DNA of 64,000 bases from Rhizomys pruinosus. Lineage: Eukaryota > Chordata > Mammalia > Rodentia > Spalacidae. Below are positions 23,708 through 34,449 of this stretch, piece after piece; within the stretch, counting starts at the first letter, position 1; each line of letters starts with the position of its first letter. Below the pieces are notes generated by a model. It had not been told where the DNA came from and made no database searches. It was given only the letters and a program-made list of their open reading frames with translations. The translations under genes and the position numbers were made by a program. Location of the stretch: assembly GCA_009823505.1 (NCBI GenBank), contig VZQC01001015.1, positions 350,307-414,306 of the forward strand, given 5' to 3'.

Positions 23708-24188
23708 GGGGCCGGAGAGATGGTTCAGTGGTTAAGAGTGCCTTCTGCTCTGGCAGAGGATCCGGGTTCCATTCCCAACACTCACATGACTGACCGTCTA
23801 GGAATTGTCTTTAACTCCAGTTCCAGGGGAATCTGATGCCCTCTTTTTTTTTTTTTTTTTTTTTTTTTCTGTATGTGTATGAATGTACTGTCTGCATGCA
23901 GGTCTGTGTACCGTGTTGTGCAATGCCTCGGAGATCAGAGAGAGGGTCTCGGACTCCCCTGGAACTGGAGTTTCTCCGGAATTGGAGTTTCAGACGGTTC
24001 TCGGCCGCCATGGGTGCTGGGGATCGAACCGGGTCCTCTGTAAGAGCGGTCAGCGCTCTTAAACCGCTAGGCCATCTCTCAATGCCCTCTTTTGACCTCT
24101 GTGGCATTGCACAACACAGGTGCACCAACCTACATGCAGACAGTACATTCATACACATAAAAAATAACAAAATAAAAAAATACTTTAA
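23708..24188 (+). mobile_element. B2 SINE split by an antisense B2
   Basis: The 5' part (23708-23847, GGGGCCGGAGAGATGG head) and the 3' part (24081-24188, ending in a poly(A)-rich tail) flank a reverse B2. Outer TSDs are AAAAGCACACAT at 23693-23704 and 24189-24200. Confidence 0.93.
23848..24080 (-). mobile_element. B2 SINE nested in a B2
   Basis: Reverse B2 with a pure T run (its poly(A) tail) and the internal duplication. TSDs ATGCCCTCTTTT lie at 23836-23847 and 24081-24092. The last few head bases are missing. Confidence 0.95.
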
Positions 24189-24204
24189 AAAAGCACACAT
24201 TTCT

Positions 24205-24349
24205 CCGGGATGGTGGCACATGCCTTTATCCTAGCACTGGGGAGACAGAGGCAGGCGGATCTTTGTGAGTTCAAAGCCGCCTGGTCTACAGAGGGAGTTC
24301 CACAGGCTGGGCACAGGGAGACCCTGTCTCAAAAAGACACAAAAAAAAA
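24205..24349 (+). mobile_element. B1 SINE at the same target word as the preceding B2
   Basis: B1 body (GGGATGGTGGCACATGCC ... GACCCTGTCTCAAAAAGA) with the left end slightly cut. It is flanked by AAAAGCACACATTTCTC (24189-24205) and AAAAGCACACTTCTC (24350-24364). Confidence 0.92.
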
Positions 24350-24360
24350 AAAAGCACACT

Positions 24361-24442
24361 TCTCTCTCTCTTTTCTCTCCTCTCTCCTCTCTCTCTCTCT
24401 CTCTCTCTGCTCTCACACAAACACACACACACACACACACAT
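24361..24442. repeat. (TC)n and (CA)n microsatellites
   Basis: A TC-rich run at 24361-24410 followed by ACACAAACACACAC at 24413-24442. Confidence 0.95.
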
Positions 24443-24979
24443 GTATGTGGAGGCTAGAGTGTGATGTCACCAACAAGGTATCTTCCTGGCTAGCACTCCA
24501 GCTTATGTACTGAGGAAGGGTCTCAAACTAAGACTTCACTGCTTTGGATAGTCTAGCAAGACAGATTAATTCAGCATCTTGCCTCCACCTGACCAGATCA
24601 CCAGTATAGGTGATCTGCCCAGCCTACTGAGGATCTGAACTCTCTAATCTGAACTCTCCTCCTCACGTTTGTGCAGAAAGCATACCGAGCCATCCCCAGC
24701 TCCTGAAGTTTGAAACATCTTCACGGGAAGCTGGCTTGTACTTCTCCAAAGGCGCTTCTTTGACCAGGTGGTGACAACTGGGACCCAAGATTGTATTCAA
24801 GTTACACAGGAAATACTGTTGGCAGAGGGAAGCTGGGGCCGGGGAGTCTGTCGCCAGTGTGAGGTCTGCTGTGTGTGGCCACAGCTGGAAGGCATTCTGG
24901 GATGCACCCAAGCATCTTTGAGTTACCTTCAACTGCTTCCAAACTTCTGACTATATTGGGAGTTGTGGTAAAGATCTCA
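24443..24979. other. Unique-looking spacer
   Basis: No recognised repeat or gene in about 530 bp. Confidence 0.4.
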
Positions 24980-25041
24980 GGCCCAGAGATCTTAAAATAT
25001 TCACTATCTGTCCCTTTACTGAATAAATTTATTGACCCTGG
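24980..25041 (+). mobile_element. hAT transposon end fragment
   Basis: CTTAAAATATTCACTATCTG followed by TCCCTTTACTGAATAAATTTATTGACCCTGG matches the terminal part of the old mammalian hAT family whose other parts appear at 37700 and 46914. Confidence 0.55.
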
Positions 25042-25112
25042 ACTTAAATTTTGAGACAATTGTACATTCCATTTTTGCTCTGGAACAACTTGTTCAAGAA
25101 TATCATGAGTCA

Positions 25113-25359
25113 TGAGAGATGACTCAGAAGTTAAGAGCACCGACTGCTCTTGCAGAGGACCCGGGTTCTATTCCCAGCACCCACATGGCAGCTAAGAACA
25201 ATCTTTAAGCTGTGCGTGGTGGTGCATACCTTTAATCCTAACACTCAGGAGGCAGAGGCAGGCGGATCTCTGTGAATTCAAGGCCAGCCTGGTCTACAGA
25301 GTGAGTTCTAGGCCAGCTGGAGATAGAGGGAGACCCTGTCTCAAAAAAAAAAAAAAAAG
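25113..25359 (+). mobile_element. Chimeric B2-B1 SINE with its own TSDs
   Basis: A B2 head-half (from GAGAGATGACTCAG, first ~9 nt absent) joins a complete B1 body at ATCTTTAA|GC near 25208. It ends in a 16-A tail. Perfect 15-bp TSDs GAATATCATGAGTCA lie at 25098-25112 and 25360-25374. The TSDs enclose both parts, so the chimera moved as one RNA. Confidence 0.93.
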
Positions 25360-25626
25360 GAATATCATGAGTCAAGGTTATTAAAGTCCACAAAAATCCA
25401 CACGTGGAGTTTTCATTGACCTTGATCATTTGTCTTACCCCTGCTGCCTAGACATAAGCCAGCGTGAGGCTCTAGGACATTCACTGCAACTCTTTCTTTA
25501 GCCCGAGTGTCCTTAAACTTGTAATTTTCTTGCCTCAGCCTCTAGGGTGCTGGGATAACAGGCTAGCAAGGACACCTTTTATATTCCTGGGAGACAGAAC
25601 TCACCCTAGAAGGGGTAATGGAGACA

Positions 25627-25627
<1 letters not shown>

Positions 25628-25681
<54 letters not shown>
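25628..25681. repeat. (GA)n microsatellite
   Basis: About 27 GA units after a short GAGACAGAGGGA lead-in. Confidence 0.97.
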
Positions 25682-25684
<3 letters not shown>

Positions 25685-25785
25685 CACACCCATCTCAAAG
25701 ACCCTGGGCCTTGCTACACAAAACTGTTCCTTTTGTTATTTGTTTCTCTCCTCTAGGAAGAAGAGGGTTCTTAGGTTCTTAGGGC

Positions 25786-26016
25786 TGGGGAGATGGTTCA
25801 GTTGGTGAAGTGCTTGCTGAACAGGCAAGAGGACCTGAGCTTCATTCCTGGTGCCCAAGCAAAACAAAAAGCTGGACTCACACTTGAAAATTCAGTGCAG
25901 GCAGATCCCTAGGGTTCCCTGCCCAGCCAACCTAACTGAGTCAGCATCTCCAGGCCAGTGAGAGACCCTGCCTCAAAGCACAAGGTAGATTGCTTCTAAG
26001 GAACAATATCTAAGAT

Positions 26017-26069
<53 letters not shown>
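25786..26069 (+). mobile_element. B4 SINE with (CA)n tail
   Basis: Head GGCTGGGGAGATGGTTCAGTTGG, middle ACTCACACTTGAAAATTCAGTGCAGG, CCAGTGAGAGACCCTGCCTCAAA, then (CA)n at 26019-26069. Confidence 0.85.
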
Positions 26070-26734
26070 CACACGAGATTTCTAGCTGCACAACCTGAAG
26101 TTTTCCAGGTATTTCAGAATCTATTCTTTTCTTTATTGGACCTGAGTGCCTTCCATCAAGATCGAATGACCAAGAATTTTCCTGAGCCATGAAGTCTATT
26201 CACAACCATATAGATTAGTGCAAGAAAGTAGGAATTCATGAAGAAAGCCAGCCACTTGCAAAGTAGAACAACGATCAGAGTCCGAGGGAGAAAAGAAAAG
26301 AGACCACTCACCCGGGGGTATATAGAGGCTCTCACCCTAAAGAGCTCTCTGCTACAGAGATCTCAACCTACACAGACAGTCAGATATGAAACAATAAATA
26401 GAAATAAATATGCAGGACTCTCAAGCTAATGACTGGAAACAGATTTTCCTTGGGGAGAATCTTTGTCATTAGTCTCTAGTGCAAAGAGGCTGAGATGGAT
26501 GGAAAACACCCAGCTTCTCTTCCTGCTGTGCTTCTAACCCACTTTGCGAGTTATTTTCCTATCTGCAGACAGAGTTCATCAGTCAACCATCATTTACTGA
26601 GCATCTACTAGGGATGCAAGCACTATTTTAAACACTAGTCTCCATTTCTCCATCTGCAAAGTAAAAAGATGAGAGGACCCCTGGGGGGAGCCCTCTCTTA
26701 CCTTTTTCAAGGGAATTTATCCTTCTTCAAGCTG
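26070..26734. other. Unique-looking spacer
   Basis: No gene. TTACTGAGCATCTACTAGGG near 26590 and CTCCATTTCTCCATCTGCAAAGT near 26640 resemble small MIR/L2-type fragments. Confidence 0.4.
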
Positions 26735-26739
26735 AGATG

Positions 26740-26910
26740 CAAGCCCTGGCTCGATCACTTATTTGCTGTGGGATCTTGGGAAATCCATCTCATCTCTTGG
26801 GCCTTGATTTTCATTTCTGTGAAGTGGGAATAACAATAACACTTCCCTTGTTGGACTGCTGGGATGTTTTAATGAATGAATAAATGCAGGTTAAGTGTTA
26901 CTGTCTTGGC
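26740..26910 (+). mobile_element. MIR SINE
   Basis: GGCTCGATCACTTATTTGCTGTGGGATCTTGGG, TTTCATTTCTGTGAAGTGGGAATAACAAT, ATGAATGAATAAATGCAGG: the conserved MIR core in order. Confidence 0.78.
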
Positions 26911-27014
26911 TAGTACTTAATTAGCATCTGCTATGGAAGGGCCAACGGCATTATGGGCATTCTGATGACCCAATAAGAGTGATTTCAGGAACTGAAGAGC
27001 TTGAGGATGGGATC

Positions 27015-27330
27015 CAAGCATTTGGGGGACAGCTCAGCTTCTGGAGTGTCTATTACACAAGCGTTGGACCTGGATTTGATTATCAGAGCTCACATGAAAA
27101 AAAAAAAAAAAACTAGGCAGGATGATGTACACTTGTAAGCCCTGCACTGGGGAGGTGGGGGCAGATAGATTCCTGGGACTGGCCTAATTGGTGAGTCCCA
27201 AGCCAATGACTCCTCGAGACCCCTCTCTAAAAACAAGGTAGCCAGCACGCACACGTACATACACATGTGCACACAAACGTGTGTGCATACATAACCCACA
27301 AGAATCTGCATTCACACACCAACATACACA
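27015..27330 (+). mobile_element. B4 SINE, diverged
   Basis: A degenerate head (GGGACAGCTCAGCTTCTGGAG), a poly(A) run, AGGCAGGATGATGTACACTTGTAAGCC, CCAAGCCAATGACTCCTCGAGACCCC, then a CA/CG-rich tail. Confidence 0.7.
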
Positions 27331-27639
27331 TATACCAACAATATATTTAAAATAGAGAAAAAAATATGGATTTTTCTCTGGGTACTACAGTAACCTCATA
27401 TGTCCTTATTTGGGTAAGAACTGTTGCCACCCTAACTGAGCTTTTAAAGCTCTACTGGAACTATAGCCAATAACATTTTTTAAATACACGATGGGATCAA
27501 GCTGTTTCAGTGTTTTTTCAGATGGCCATCTATGTGTTGTGCTGTCTGTTTACTGTGGCCCTGACACCTGTCAGTCCATTCACAGTAAGAATCACACCAC
27601 CTGCCTGTGGCAGCCCTGCATGCAGTGCTGTCCTCACTG

Positions 27640-27740
27640 CATTTCTTTAGGACAAGTGATTAGACTTGTATTATTGAGAAGGAAACTGAGGCTGAGGGAA
27701 GACCAGTCCACAGCTGAGAAGAGGAACCCAGATCTGAGTC
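27640..27740 (-). mobile_element. Possible MIR fragment
   Basis: GAGAAGGAAACTGAGGCTGAGGGAAGACC ... GAACCCAGATCTGAGTCC has the reverse-MIR order. Short and diverged. Confidence 0.45.
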
Positions 27741-27824
27741 CAAGGGAGCCTCCTCCCACAGGCTCTTCCCCACCCCCACTCCATGTCATCAAGATGAAGC
27801 CTGCCTTTTGCACTGCTCAGGGTT

Positions 27825-28016
27825 AAACCTGGGGCCTGATGCATGCCGGGCAGGTGCTTTACCACTAAGATTACTTATTTGTGTGCTTACTCACGTATTT
27901 GTTTTTATTATCTTGAGGCTGGCTCACTAAGCTGCCCGGGGCAGTCCAGAACTCTTGAAATTCCTGCCTCAGCCTCCTGAGTAACTAGCATCACACGGCC
28001 ATGTCACTAGACCCAA
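27825..28016 (-). mobile_element. B1-ID dimeric SINE
   Basis: A reverse ID-like part (GGGTTAAACCTGGGGCCTGATGC ... TTTACCACTAAG) then a reverse old-B1 part (TCTTGAGGCTGGCTCACTAAGCTGC ... GTCACTAGACCC). Confidence 0.72.
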
Positions 28017-29395
28017 CTAAAATGGATGAAATTTAAATTATTCATTAATATCCCTTGCCTAAAATGTCCTTTCCCTCAATTTTTGTCTCAGCCAAATAAA
28101 TTGCATATGACAAGTCAATCTGTTTAAATATTCTTACCCCACCCTAGTAAAATTATATCTGCATATACACAAACACATACACATATATAGTGCCTATATG
28201 TCATTTAGATAGGCATGTCCTTCCCCTGTTAAGCAGTAGTTTATACAGATTGTTATACAGGTTGTAAACTATTGAACAAAAAGGCTGGGTTTGGAACCAC
28301 TGCTAATGATGATCTGATCGATCAGAAGGACACAGAGCAACTTCAATAATACAATGGAACTCAATGGAAAGATAGTTTGATCTGCTAAACTGTAATTGAT
28401 TGACCTCTGCCTGTTCAGTATACACACTGCCCAGGGGAGAGTCCACCTGAGTAAATCCCATTTAACCCAGGGAGACTTCCATTCCATTCAATGGAGTGAA
28501 AGGAAACACAACACTAAGAGGATTCCATCTTCCTCTTACTCCAGTAAATCTTGCCTTCCATATTGGAGAAAGGTGTTTTTTTCAAGAGTGTCTGCATTAG
28601 TCAAAGAATGCACCTTCTTGGAGGCCTGTCTACCTTCATTAAATGGCTTTCAGAGCACACAATGCAACTGAATAGCGTGCATTATTCAAATGGTTTTCTG
28701 CACGCATAAGGAAAAGGAGGTAGGCTCGGATGGGAGCGATTTTAAGTAGCTCATCTGCGCCACAGGAAATTCATTTCTCCTTTGATTCCTATGCATTTCA
28801 CAGGGCGCATATGTATTCCTAGTACGGATACAGTTCTGGGGGCGCAGTATTTCCAGCCACCTAAACCAGACTCTGGTGAATAGTCAACGCACCTTTGGAA
28901 ACAACCAAATGCCTTGCAATTTTCTTAGGAACAATACTTTTTATACTTCTCCATTCTTACTCAAAGGTGCAGTAAGATGTTTTTGCTAAGTGGGATTATT
29001 TTCTCCCACCTGGAGCCTTAGTCCCTGTGACAAATGTAATGAAATCTGTCAGTCTTTCCTGCTTGAAGCAGAAAACGAAGTGCAGTATTCCTGTCTTATT
29101 TGCCAATGTCAGGTGAAAGGGGGTGGGGATGGGGTGCTTGGAATTGTGCCTCTCAGGTGCTAGGGAGCGTGCATGGAAGACTCACACTCTTCCAGGAGAT
29201 GGATGGAGTGAGTGAGTGGGGGAGCCAGGGAGTCTGTACTGAAAGAGCCCCCGGAATCCATCTTGACAAGCGTTTTGCATGCAGTTAAATAGACAAATGT
29301 ATTCCGCTGCCAGGATTTTTCAGGAATCACACTTGATGTCTGTCACCCAAAAGATTCCTGGGCACTGGTGGAGTGACAAACTGTTATGCCTTAGA
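28017..29395. other. Repeat-poor block
   Basis: No recognised repeat, RNA gene or coding motif in 1.4 kb. Confidence 0.4.
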
Positions 29396-29568
29396 GCGGT
29401 GGCTCTCAAACTGGAGTGTGCATCAGAGTCACCTGGAGGGCTTGTTAAAACCTGGGAGGCTGCTGGGCCCCTTCTTCAGAAAGCTTCATTCAGGAGGGCT
29501 GGGAGGGGTTTAGACAGTGCTGCTGCTGCTGCTGTTAGACCAGGAACCAGCTCTGAGAACTACCTTAG
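29396..29568 (+). mobile_element. hAT-Charlie MITE, MER5A-like
   Basis: It starts GCGGTGGCTCTCAAACTGGAG and contains GCATCAGAGTCACCTGGAGGGCTTG. It ends CTCTGAGAACTACC, matching the MER5A layout with inverted ends. A GCT run (29518-29535) has expanded inside it. Confidence 0.8.
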
Positions 29569-29762
29569 GGTGATTGAAAGAGGTAAGCTGGAAGATGAAG
29601 AAGAGTGATCAGTCAGGGCTCCTCCGTCTGAGGTCTTTCAGGCCCTATGATCTTGTGTTTATAATTTATGCTACAGGTGTCATAACATGAGGTGACAGGG
29701 GACCCCTAGAAGCAATTTGCTAGTGGAAAATTCGGTTTGAAAAGAAAAGAAAGAAAGAAACA

Positions 29763-30049
29763 GGACTGGGGAGCTGATCAGTGGTTAAAGTACTTGCTAA
29801 GCAAGTGTGACAGCTGGAGTTCAGATCCCCAGGACCCACCCATCTAAATGCCATGTGGGTGTGGCAGCCAGCCCATAATTCAAGCCTCTGAAAGCAGAGG
29901 CAGAGAATCCCCAGAGCAAGCTGGTTAGTGAGACTTGCCATATCTGGGTTTGACTGAGGGACACGATCTCAATGAATAAAGCGTAAGAGCCACAGAGGGT
30001 GATTCCTAACAGCCTCAAGCCTGAACATGTGGGCATAACCCCCACATGC

Positions 30050-30098
<49 letters not shown>
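29763..30098 (+). mobile_element. B4 SINE, diverged, with (CA)n tail
   Basis: Head GACTGGGGAGCTGATCAGTGG, B-box TTCAGATCCCC, a body with an extra internal stretch, then (CA)n at 30052-30097. Confidence 0.75.
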
Positions 30099-33000
30099 AA
30101 ACAAAACCTTTCTATCATTTCCCCCCATTCCTCCCTAGGTTTTTCAAGATACCCCACCAGCATCGCCCTTTCTACTCTGTGTGTGCAACTAACTTTCCAT
30201 CTTGCTCTCTTCAAAGACTAGAAAAACCAAGGGTTTGCAAAACGCATCACACAAACTAATGCTTTAGGCCAGAGGTACCAGAGGTGATGTGAGCCGATAT
30301 GCAGAACCCTCATCTATGATACCTATGTACATTATCAACCAATACATCCTTGGGGTTGACAACCATTAACATTTTCTCAGCATTGCAGGGACTTACATCT
30401 GACCCCCAAAGCGAGCCAGCTTCGAGCTCCACAGATCCATAATGCACATTGTGTAGCATTGTTAATAAACATTTAACAACACAGCCTGCCCCGGCTGTGC
30501 TCCATAAGACCCATCAGGGAGAACTGAGCCATGGAGCCTGTATTTAGGCCAGCATCTCACACTGCATTAAATAGATTGGTTTGTTCTTATTACATTGTAC
30601 TGTCACTTACATTTGCCTCCCCGACAGTTCCCAGACCCCAGCACAATAGTTTGGGATGCTGAGGTGATCAGAACTTTTCCCACTCCTCTGAAGTAATATT
30701 CAGAAAGGAGAATCCAAAGGTCTGCTCTTCTAAAAAGTTGCAGCAGCAAGGACCTCCATTGCTACCCACCCAGGCACATGACACTGTTCTGTCCTGCGTA
30801 GAGAAACAGCTGTTCAGAGAGAAGATTCCAGTTCAGTCTCGTTCCAGTCTGAGTGGGTAGAAAACTAGCTTTTGAAATCTTGGCCCTTTCTATCTACCCT
30901 ACCAAGACTTGGCATCGCTTGGTTTCAATTTTGGCTGTTTCCCATCATGCTACCAAGTCTTTCTCCATGTGTAGAAAGGCTGTGTTTATGGGTCTACACC
31001 CTCTATGCATTCATCTATTTTTATATATGCATATTGCATAGTAATAGGGATTTTATGCGTCGAATAAAACTATTTCCCCCAATTTCACTGGGTTTATCGT
31101 TCTGCTGAATAATTCAGCTACTATATGGACTTTTTTTTTTTTTGCTTGATAAATTCACTATTCCGAGCTTTCCCTTTTCGTTGGAATTTTTAATCAGATT
31201 GAAACCCATCACATTGAGATCAAAGCTGGGAATCGCGATGTTACCAATTTATGTTGTAGCCAAAGGATGTTGCTTAGAGCAGGCAGCCTCAAATCGCTCA
31301 GTCGCTTGCTAAAGTGTAAGAGAATTTATGATGCTAAATAAAACCAGGAGAGAAAAAAAAAGATGTTTTAATAAGATGAAAATCCAAATGTTAAAATAAT
31401 GAGCCATCTGCATGGGTGGCCCTCTCTCGAGAGTGATGCCAAGAGCTCCACCATCTGTGAAACATTTACCAGCTGTTTCCTTCCCGTTTTTGTGAGAACA
31501 GGAGAAATCCTTGCAGTTGGTGTTTCTACGTGATACATCACAGGGAAGAAAACAGGTTTGGCCAACTTCCAACTTCGGGAGGCTGGATGGAGCCACTGAG
31601 CACTCTCGTTGTGCTCTAAGGGGTGCATAAGTTTTCGACCTGACTCCCAACTTCTCCCCCTTTAAGGAACCCCAACGAAGCAGGAAGCCAAGGCACCAGA
31701 AGTGCTTAGCATCCCAAGAGGTCATTTCCAACCCAATGCCTTCAGAGAGCTGGTTCTGTGCTTGCTCGCCCAGCTGCCTGTGAGCCAGTTTGAGGTGGTT
31801 TCACCTTCCGAGTATTCAAACAAGGTTTGGGCGAAACTGTAATCTGACTGTAGCAGAGGTGTCTAAAGCAGTCTAAATATTTTTGAACATGTCGTTCCTT
31901 TTTCTTTCTCTTCTCTGATCAATGTTTCACATAGCTGCCAGTCAGCCCCGTAGCCCTGCCGCTTTCACCCTGACAAGCACCTTATCTAGATTGCTGGAGT
32001 TCTACATGGTCTTGGGATCTGAACAGAGCGCCAGGCATGAATTCAGCTTTGCAGCCAACTCAGATCCAAGGCAAAGTGCCCAGCCGTAAAATACTCACAG
32101 TGCGGGGTGCTGATCTATCGATGCCTCCCCAGCCTCCTGCCTTTCCCCTCCCTGTTCTATTGCCAGCATCTGACAGAATTTTATTATTTTTTTCCTCCAG
32201 CTGCCATCTTTTCTACCTCATTTACTGTCAAACGCATTTCAGGGAACATAGCCTAACAAGAGGTTTAGTTAATGAACGTGAAGTCTTTCAGATGGGCCCC
32301 CTCAGGTGTCATTCGTAAGGACTTAGAAAGCTTTGGGTCATTTCTCCAGGAATCATTTTGAAGGCAGTATGCAGTAGCAGGAACAGGGTCGGGTGGTCCT
32401 GTGGATAGAAACAGGGAAACAGACCTCTGGGCTAGGGGTAGATGCTCCGATCCCAGAGATCCCCTGTGAAGCCAGACCTTAGAGTCTTTATTCTGCAAAG
32501 CCCTAGAGGCCCAACAGCAGAAGTAACTGCATCCTCTAACAGCTGATCCCAATATCACACTGCAGAGATGTGTTTGGAGAGAAGAGCTTTTTGCTCATAC
32601 AGAACATAAAGGCATTTTTCTAGGTCACCCAGTGAAAGGAAATTATCTGTGCTTTCAAGCCAAGAGAAATTTCTGAGTGCTTCATTCTCTCCGTTACCCA
32701 GAGTCTCACTGACAGCCCTCTGGACTCCAGGTATGGCGTTCACAGAGCAAAGCTGGGAACAATGAGACACGAATTTCAAGAAAGGGTGCTGGTACTAAGC
32801 CAGAACATTTCAACCAGGGGCCATTTGTCCATCCTGTCAGGAGGCCTTTTAAACTGTCACAGCTTTGGGGAGAAGTGGTCCGGGAATCAGGCTGTATAGG
32901 CTTGCAGTGCTTGCTACACAGTGGTCTCCCACTGTCTCTGAGGAGGACACCCCAAGTGCAGGTGTGTGACCTGAAATAATATCGAACAGTGGACCACAGG

Positions 33001-33126
33001 TGACTACGGGCAGCAGAATCTTCTGGTTAGGAGAAGACTTTGGAGAAGGACGGTCTCCACAACAACTGGAATGTGGCTCAACAAGTCTGTAGTACCACAG
33101 CAGAGATGCTCTGCACAAAGCTGATC
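30099..33126. other. Longest SINE-free block (3.0 kb)
   Basis: No SINE, LTR, LINE or RNA gene could be recognised across 3 kb, in a window that elsewhere averages more than one SINE per kb. No coding exon is recognised either. A 14-nt T run is at 31131-31143. Confidence 0.5.
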
Positions 33127-33192
33127 CGGAAGGAAGGAAGGAAGGAAGAAAGGAAGGAAGGAAGGAAGGAAGGAAGGAAGGAAGGAAGGAAG
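33127..33192. repeat. (GGAA)n microsatellite
   Basis: About 16 GGAA units with one GAAA variant. Confidence 0.97.
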
Positions 33193-34054
33193 GAGTGAGC
33201 AGGAGAAAGGGAAAGACACAGACTTGGGATACGGAGAGATCAGCAGACACGAAAGCTAGTCAGACTTTGGTGTAACCAGTGGACTCCGTGACAACCATCA
33301 GGCTTCTGACTTAGAAGCTGATTAGATGGAGAATTAGCCCCAAGGAGGTGCCTCCATCTTGAAGCACTACCACCATTCCCAAGCCCCACCTCCCTCAAAA
33401 GACACAGCCAACACTTGCCCTTGGGCAGTACCCACAGTATTTCATCCTTCCTTGGCAACTTTGTAGATTCAACAAAGACCATTTTCCATGAAAGGAACTG
33501 CCAGGGGGCTCAACTTTATCTCTATACTTCGGAATCATGAAAGTAGACTGTAGGAATGAGGTCTGCACAGGAAGCTTGTAAATCTAGATCCATGTTTATA
33601 AGTTCAGATGGGGTCTCAGGTTGTTCATTTAGATGGAATTGGGCCCTTTACACAGAACATATAGTTGCATGTGCAGTTCTGGTTTATTATAAACCAAGAG
33701 CCATCACAGAGCACCTAGAGTTATTTTTAAAGCAAAACTTGTTTATCTTAGGATTGGGAGTGCTTTCCTTGGTATTGCTACCCAGCTCTCCCAGGAAATG
33801 TCCCTGTCTAATTATGTTTGGATTACCTAGCATTTTCTAATGCTGTAGTACACAGTGTTACAGAAGGACAGATCCGTGCTTATAATTGGGACAGAGCAAT
33901 CCACAGAATAAACAATAACACTGGAGTCTTTCACAGTCTAGCCTATATTGCCCCAGCTTCTCCCTTACTCAGAGACTGGCAGAGACTTCCTCCAGAGTGT
34001 GTAAAGTGAAGGGACTAGCTTGTGAGCCAAGCAGGCAGGGCTGTACTGTGGTTG
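33193..34054. other. Unique-looking spacer
   Basis: No recognised repeat, RNA or coding motif in about 860 bp. Confidence 0.4.
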
Positions 34055-34205
34055 TTTCATGAGCTCTGTGGTGCCTGGCAAGTCATTTCACCTCTCTGAA
34101 ATGTAGCATCAGCATCTATAAAGTTGGGGCAACATATTTCTCATGGGTTTATTTTGTTTGTGTGAAGTTGATGTGAATAAGCATATAAAACACAGAGCCC
34201 AGTAC
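34055..34205 (+). mobile_element. MIR SINE
   Basis: CTGGCAAGTCATTTCACCTCTCTGAAATG, CATCTATAAAGTTGGGGCAAC, ATAAAACACAGAGCCCAGTACTC: MIR core order. Confidence 0.7.
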
Positions 34206-34219
34206 TCTGTGACGTCTGC

Positions 34220-34352
34220 TCAAAGATGTCAGCTCTGGGGTTGTATGGCTATAAACCCAGAAGTTTAGGAGATAGAGGCAGAGGATTGGGATCTCAATGT
34301 CATCCTCAGCAACATATCTAAAACAAGTCTTGCCTGGGCTACATGAAATCTC
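34220..34352 (+). mobile_element. Degenerate B1-like SINE abutting the 5S relic
   Basis: GGGGTTGTATGGCTATAAACCCAGAAG ... GGAGATAGAGGCAGAGG ... TGCCTGGGCTACATGAAATC has B1 order. Its expected terminal GTCTC is shared with the start of the 5S homology at 34353. Confidence 0.6.
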
Positions 34353-34443
34353 GTCTCCCATCCAAGTACTAACTAGGCCCAACCCTGCTTACCTTCGGAG
34401 ATCAGATGGGATTGGGCGCGTTCAGGGTGGTATGGCCATAGAC
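34353..34443 (-). pseudogene. 5S ribosomal RNA pseudogene, 3' truncated
   Basis: The reverse complement of this segment matches nucleotides 1-91 of mammalian 5S rRNA. Eight substitutions and no indels were counted by eye; four are C-to-T or G-to-A changes at CpG sites, as expected of methylated decay. 5S rRNA is the RNA polymerase III transcript that forms part of the large ribosomal subunit. The 5' end is flush with position +1 (at 34443), but the last ~30 nt, including the closing 3' stem and the T-run terminator, are missing, so it cannot give a functional rRNA. The internal promoter region is mostly kept, with changes at positions 47, 52 and 63. It sits between a B1-like SINE and a B4. 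Confidence 0.93.
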
Positions 34444-34449
34444 AACAGT

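Noticed and set aside
31309..31731. 140-codon minus-strand frame
   Set aside because: No domain recognised, overlapped by another frame, no splice or promoter context; consistent with chance.
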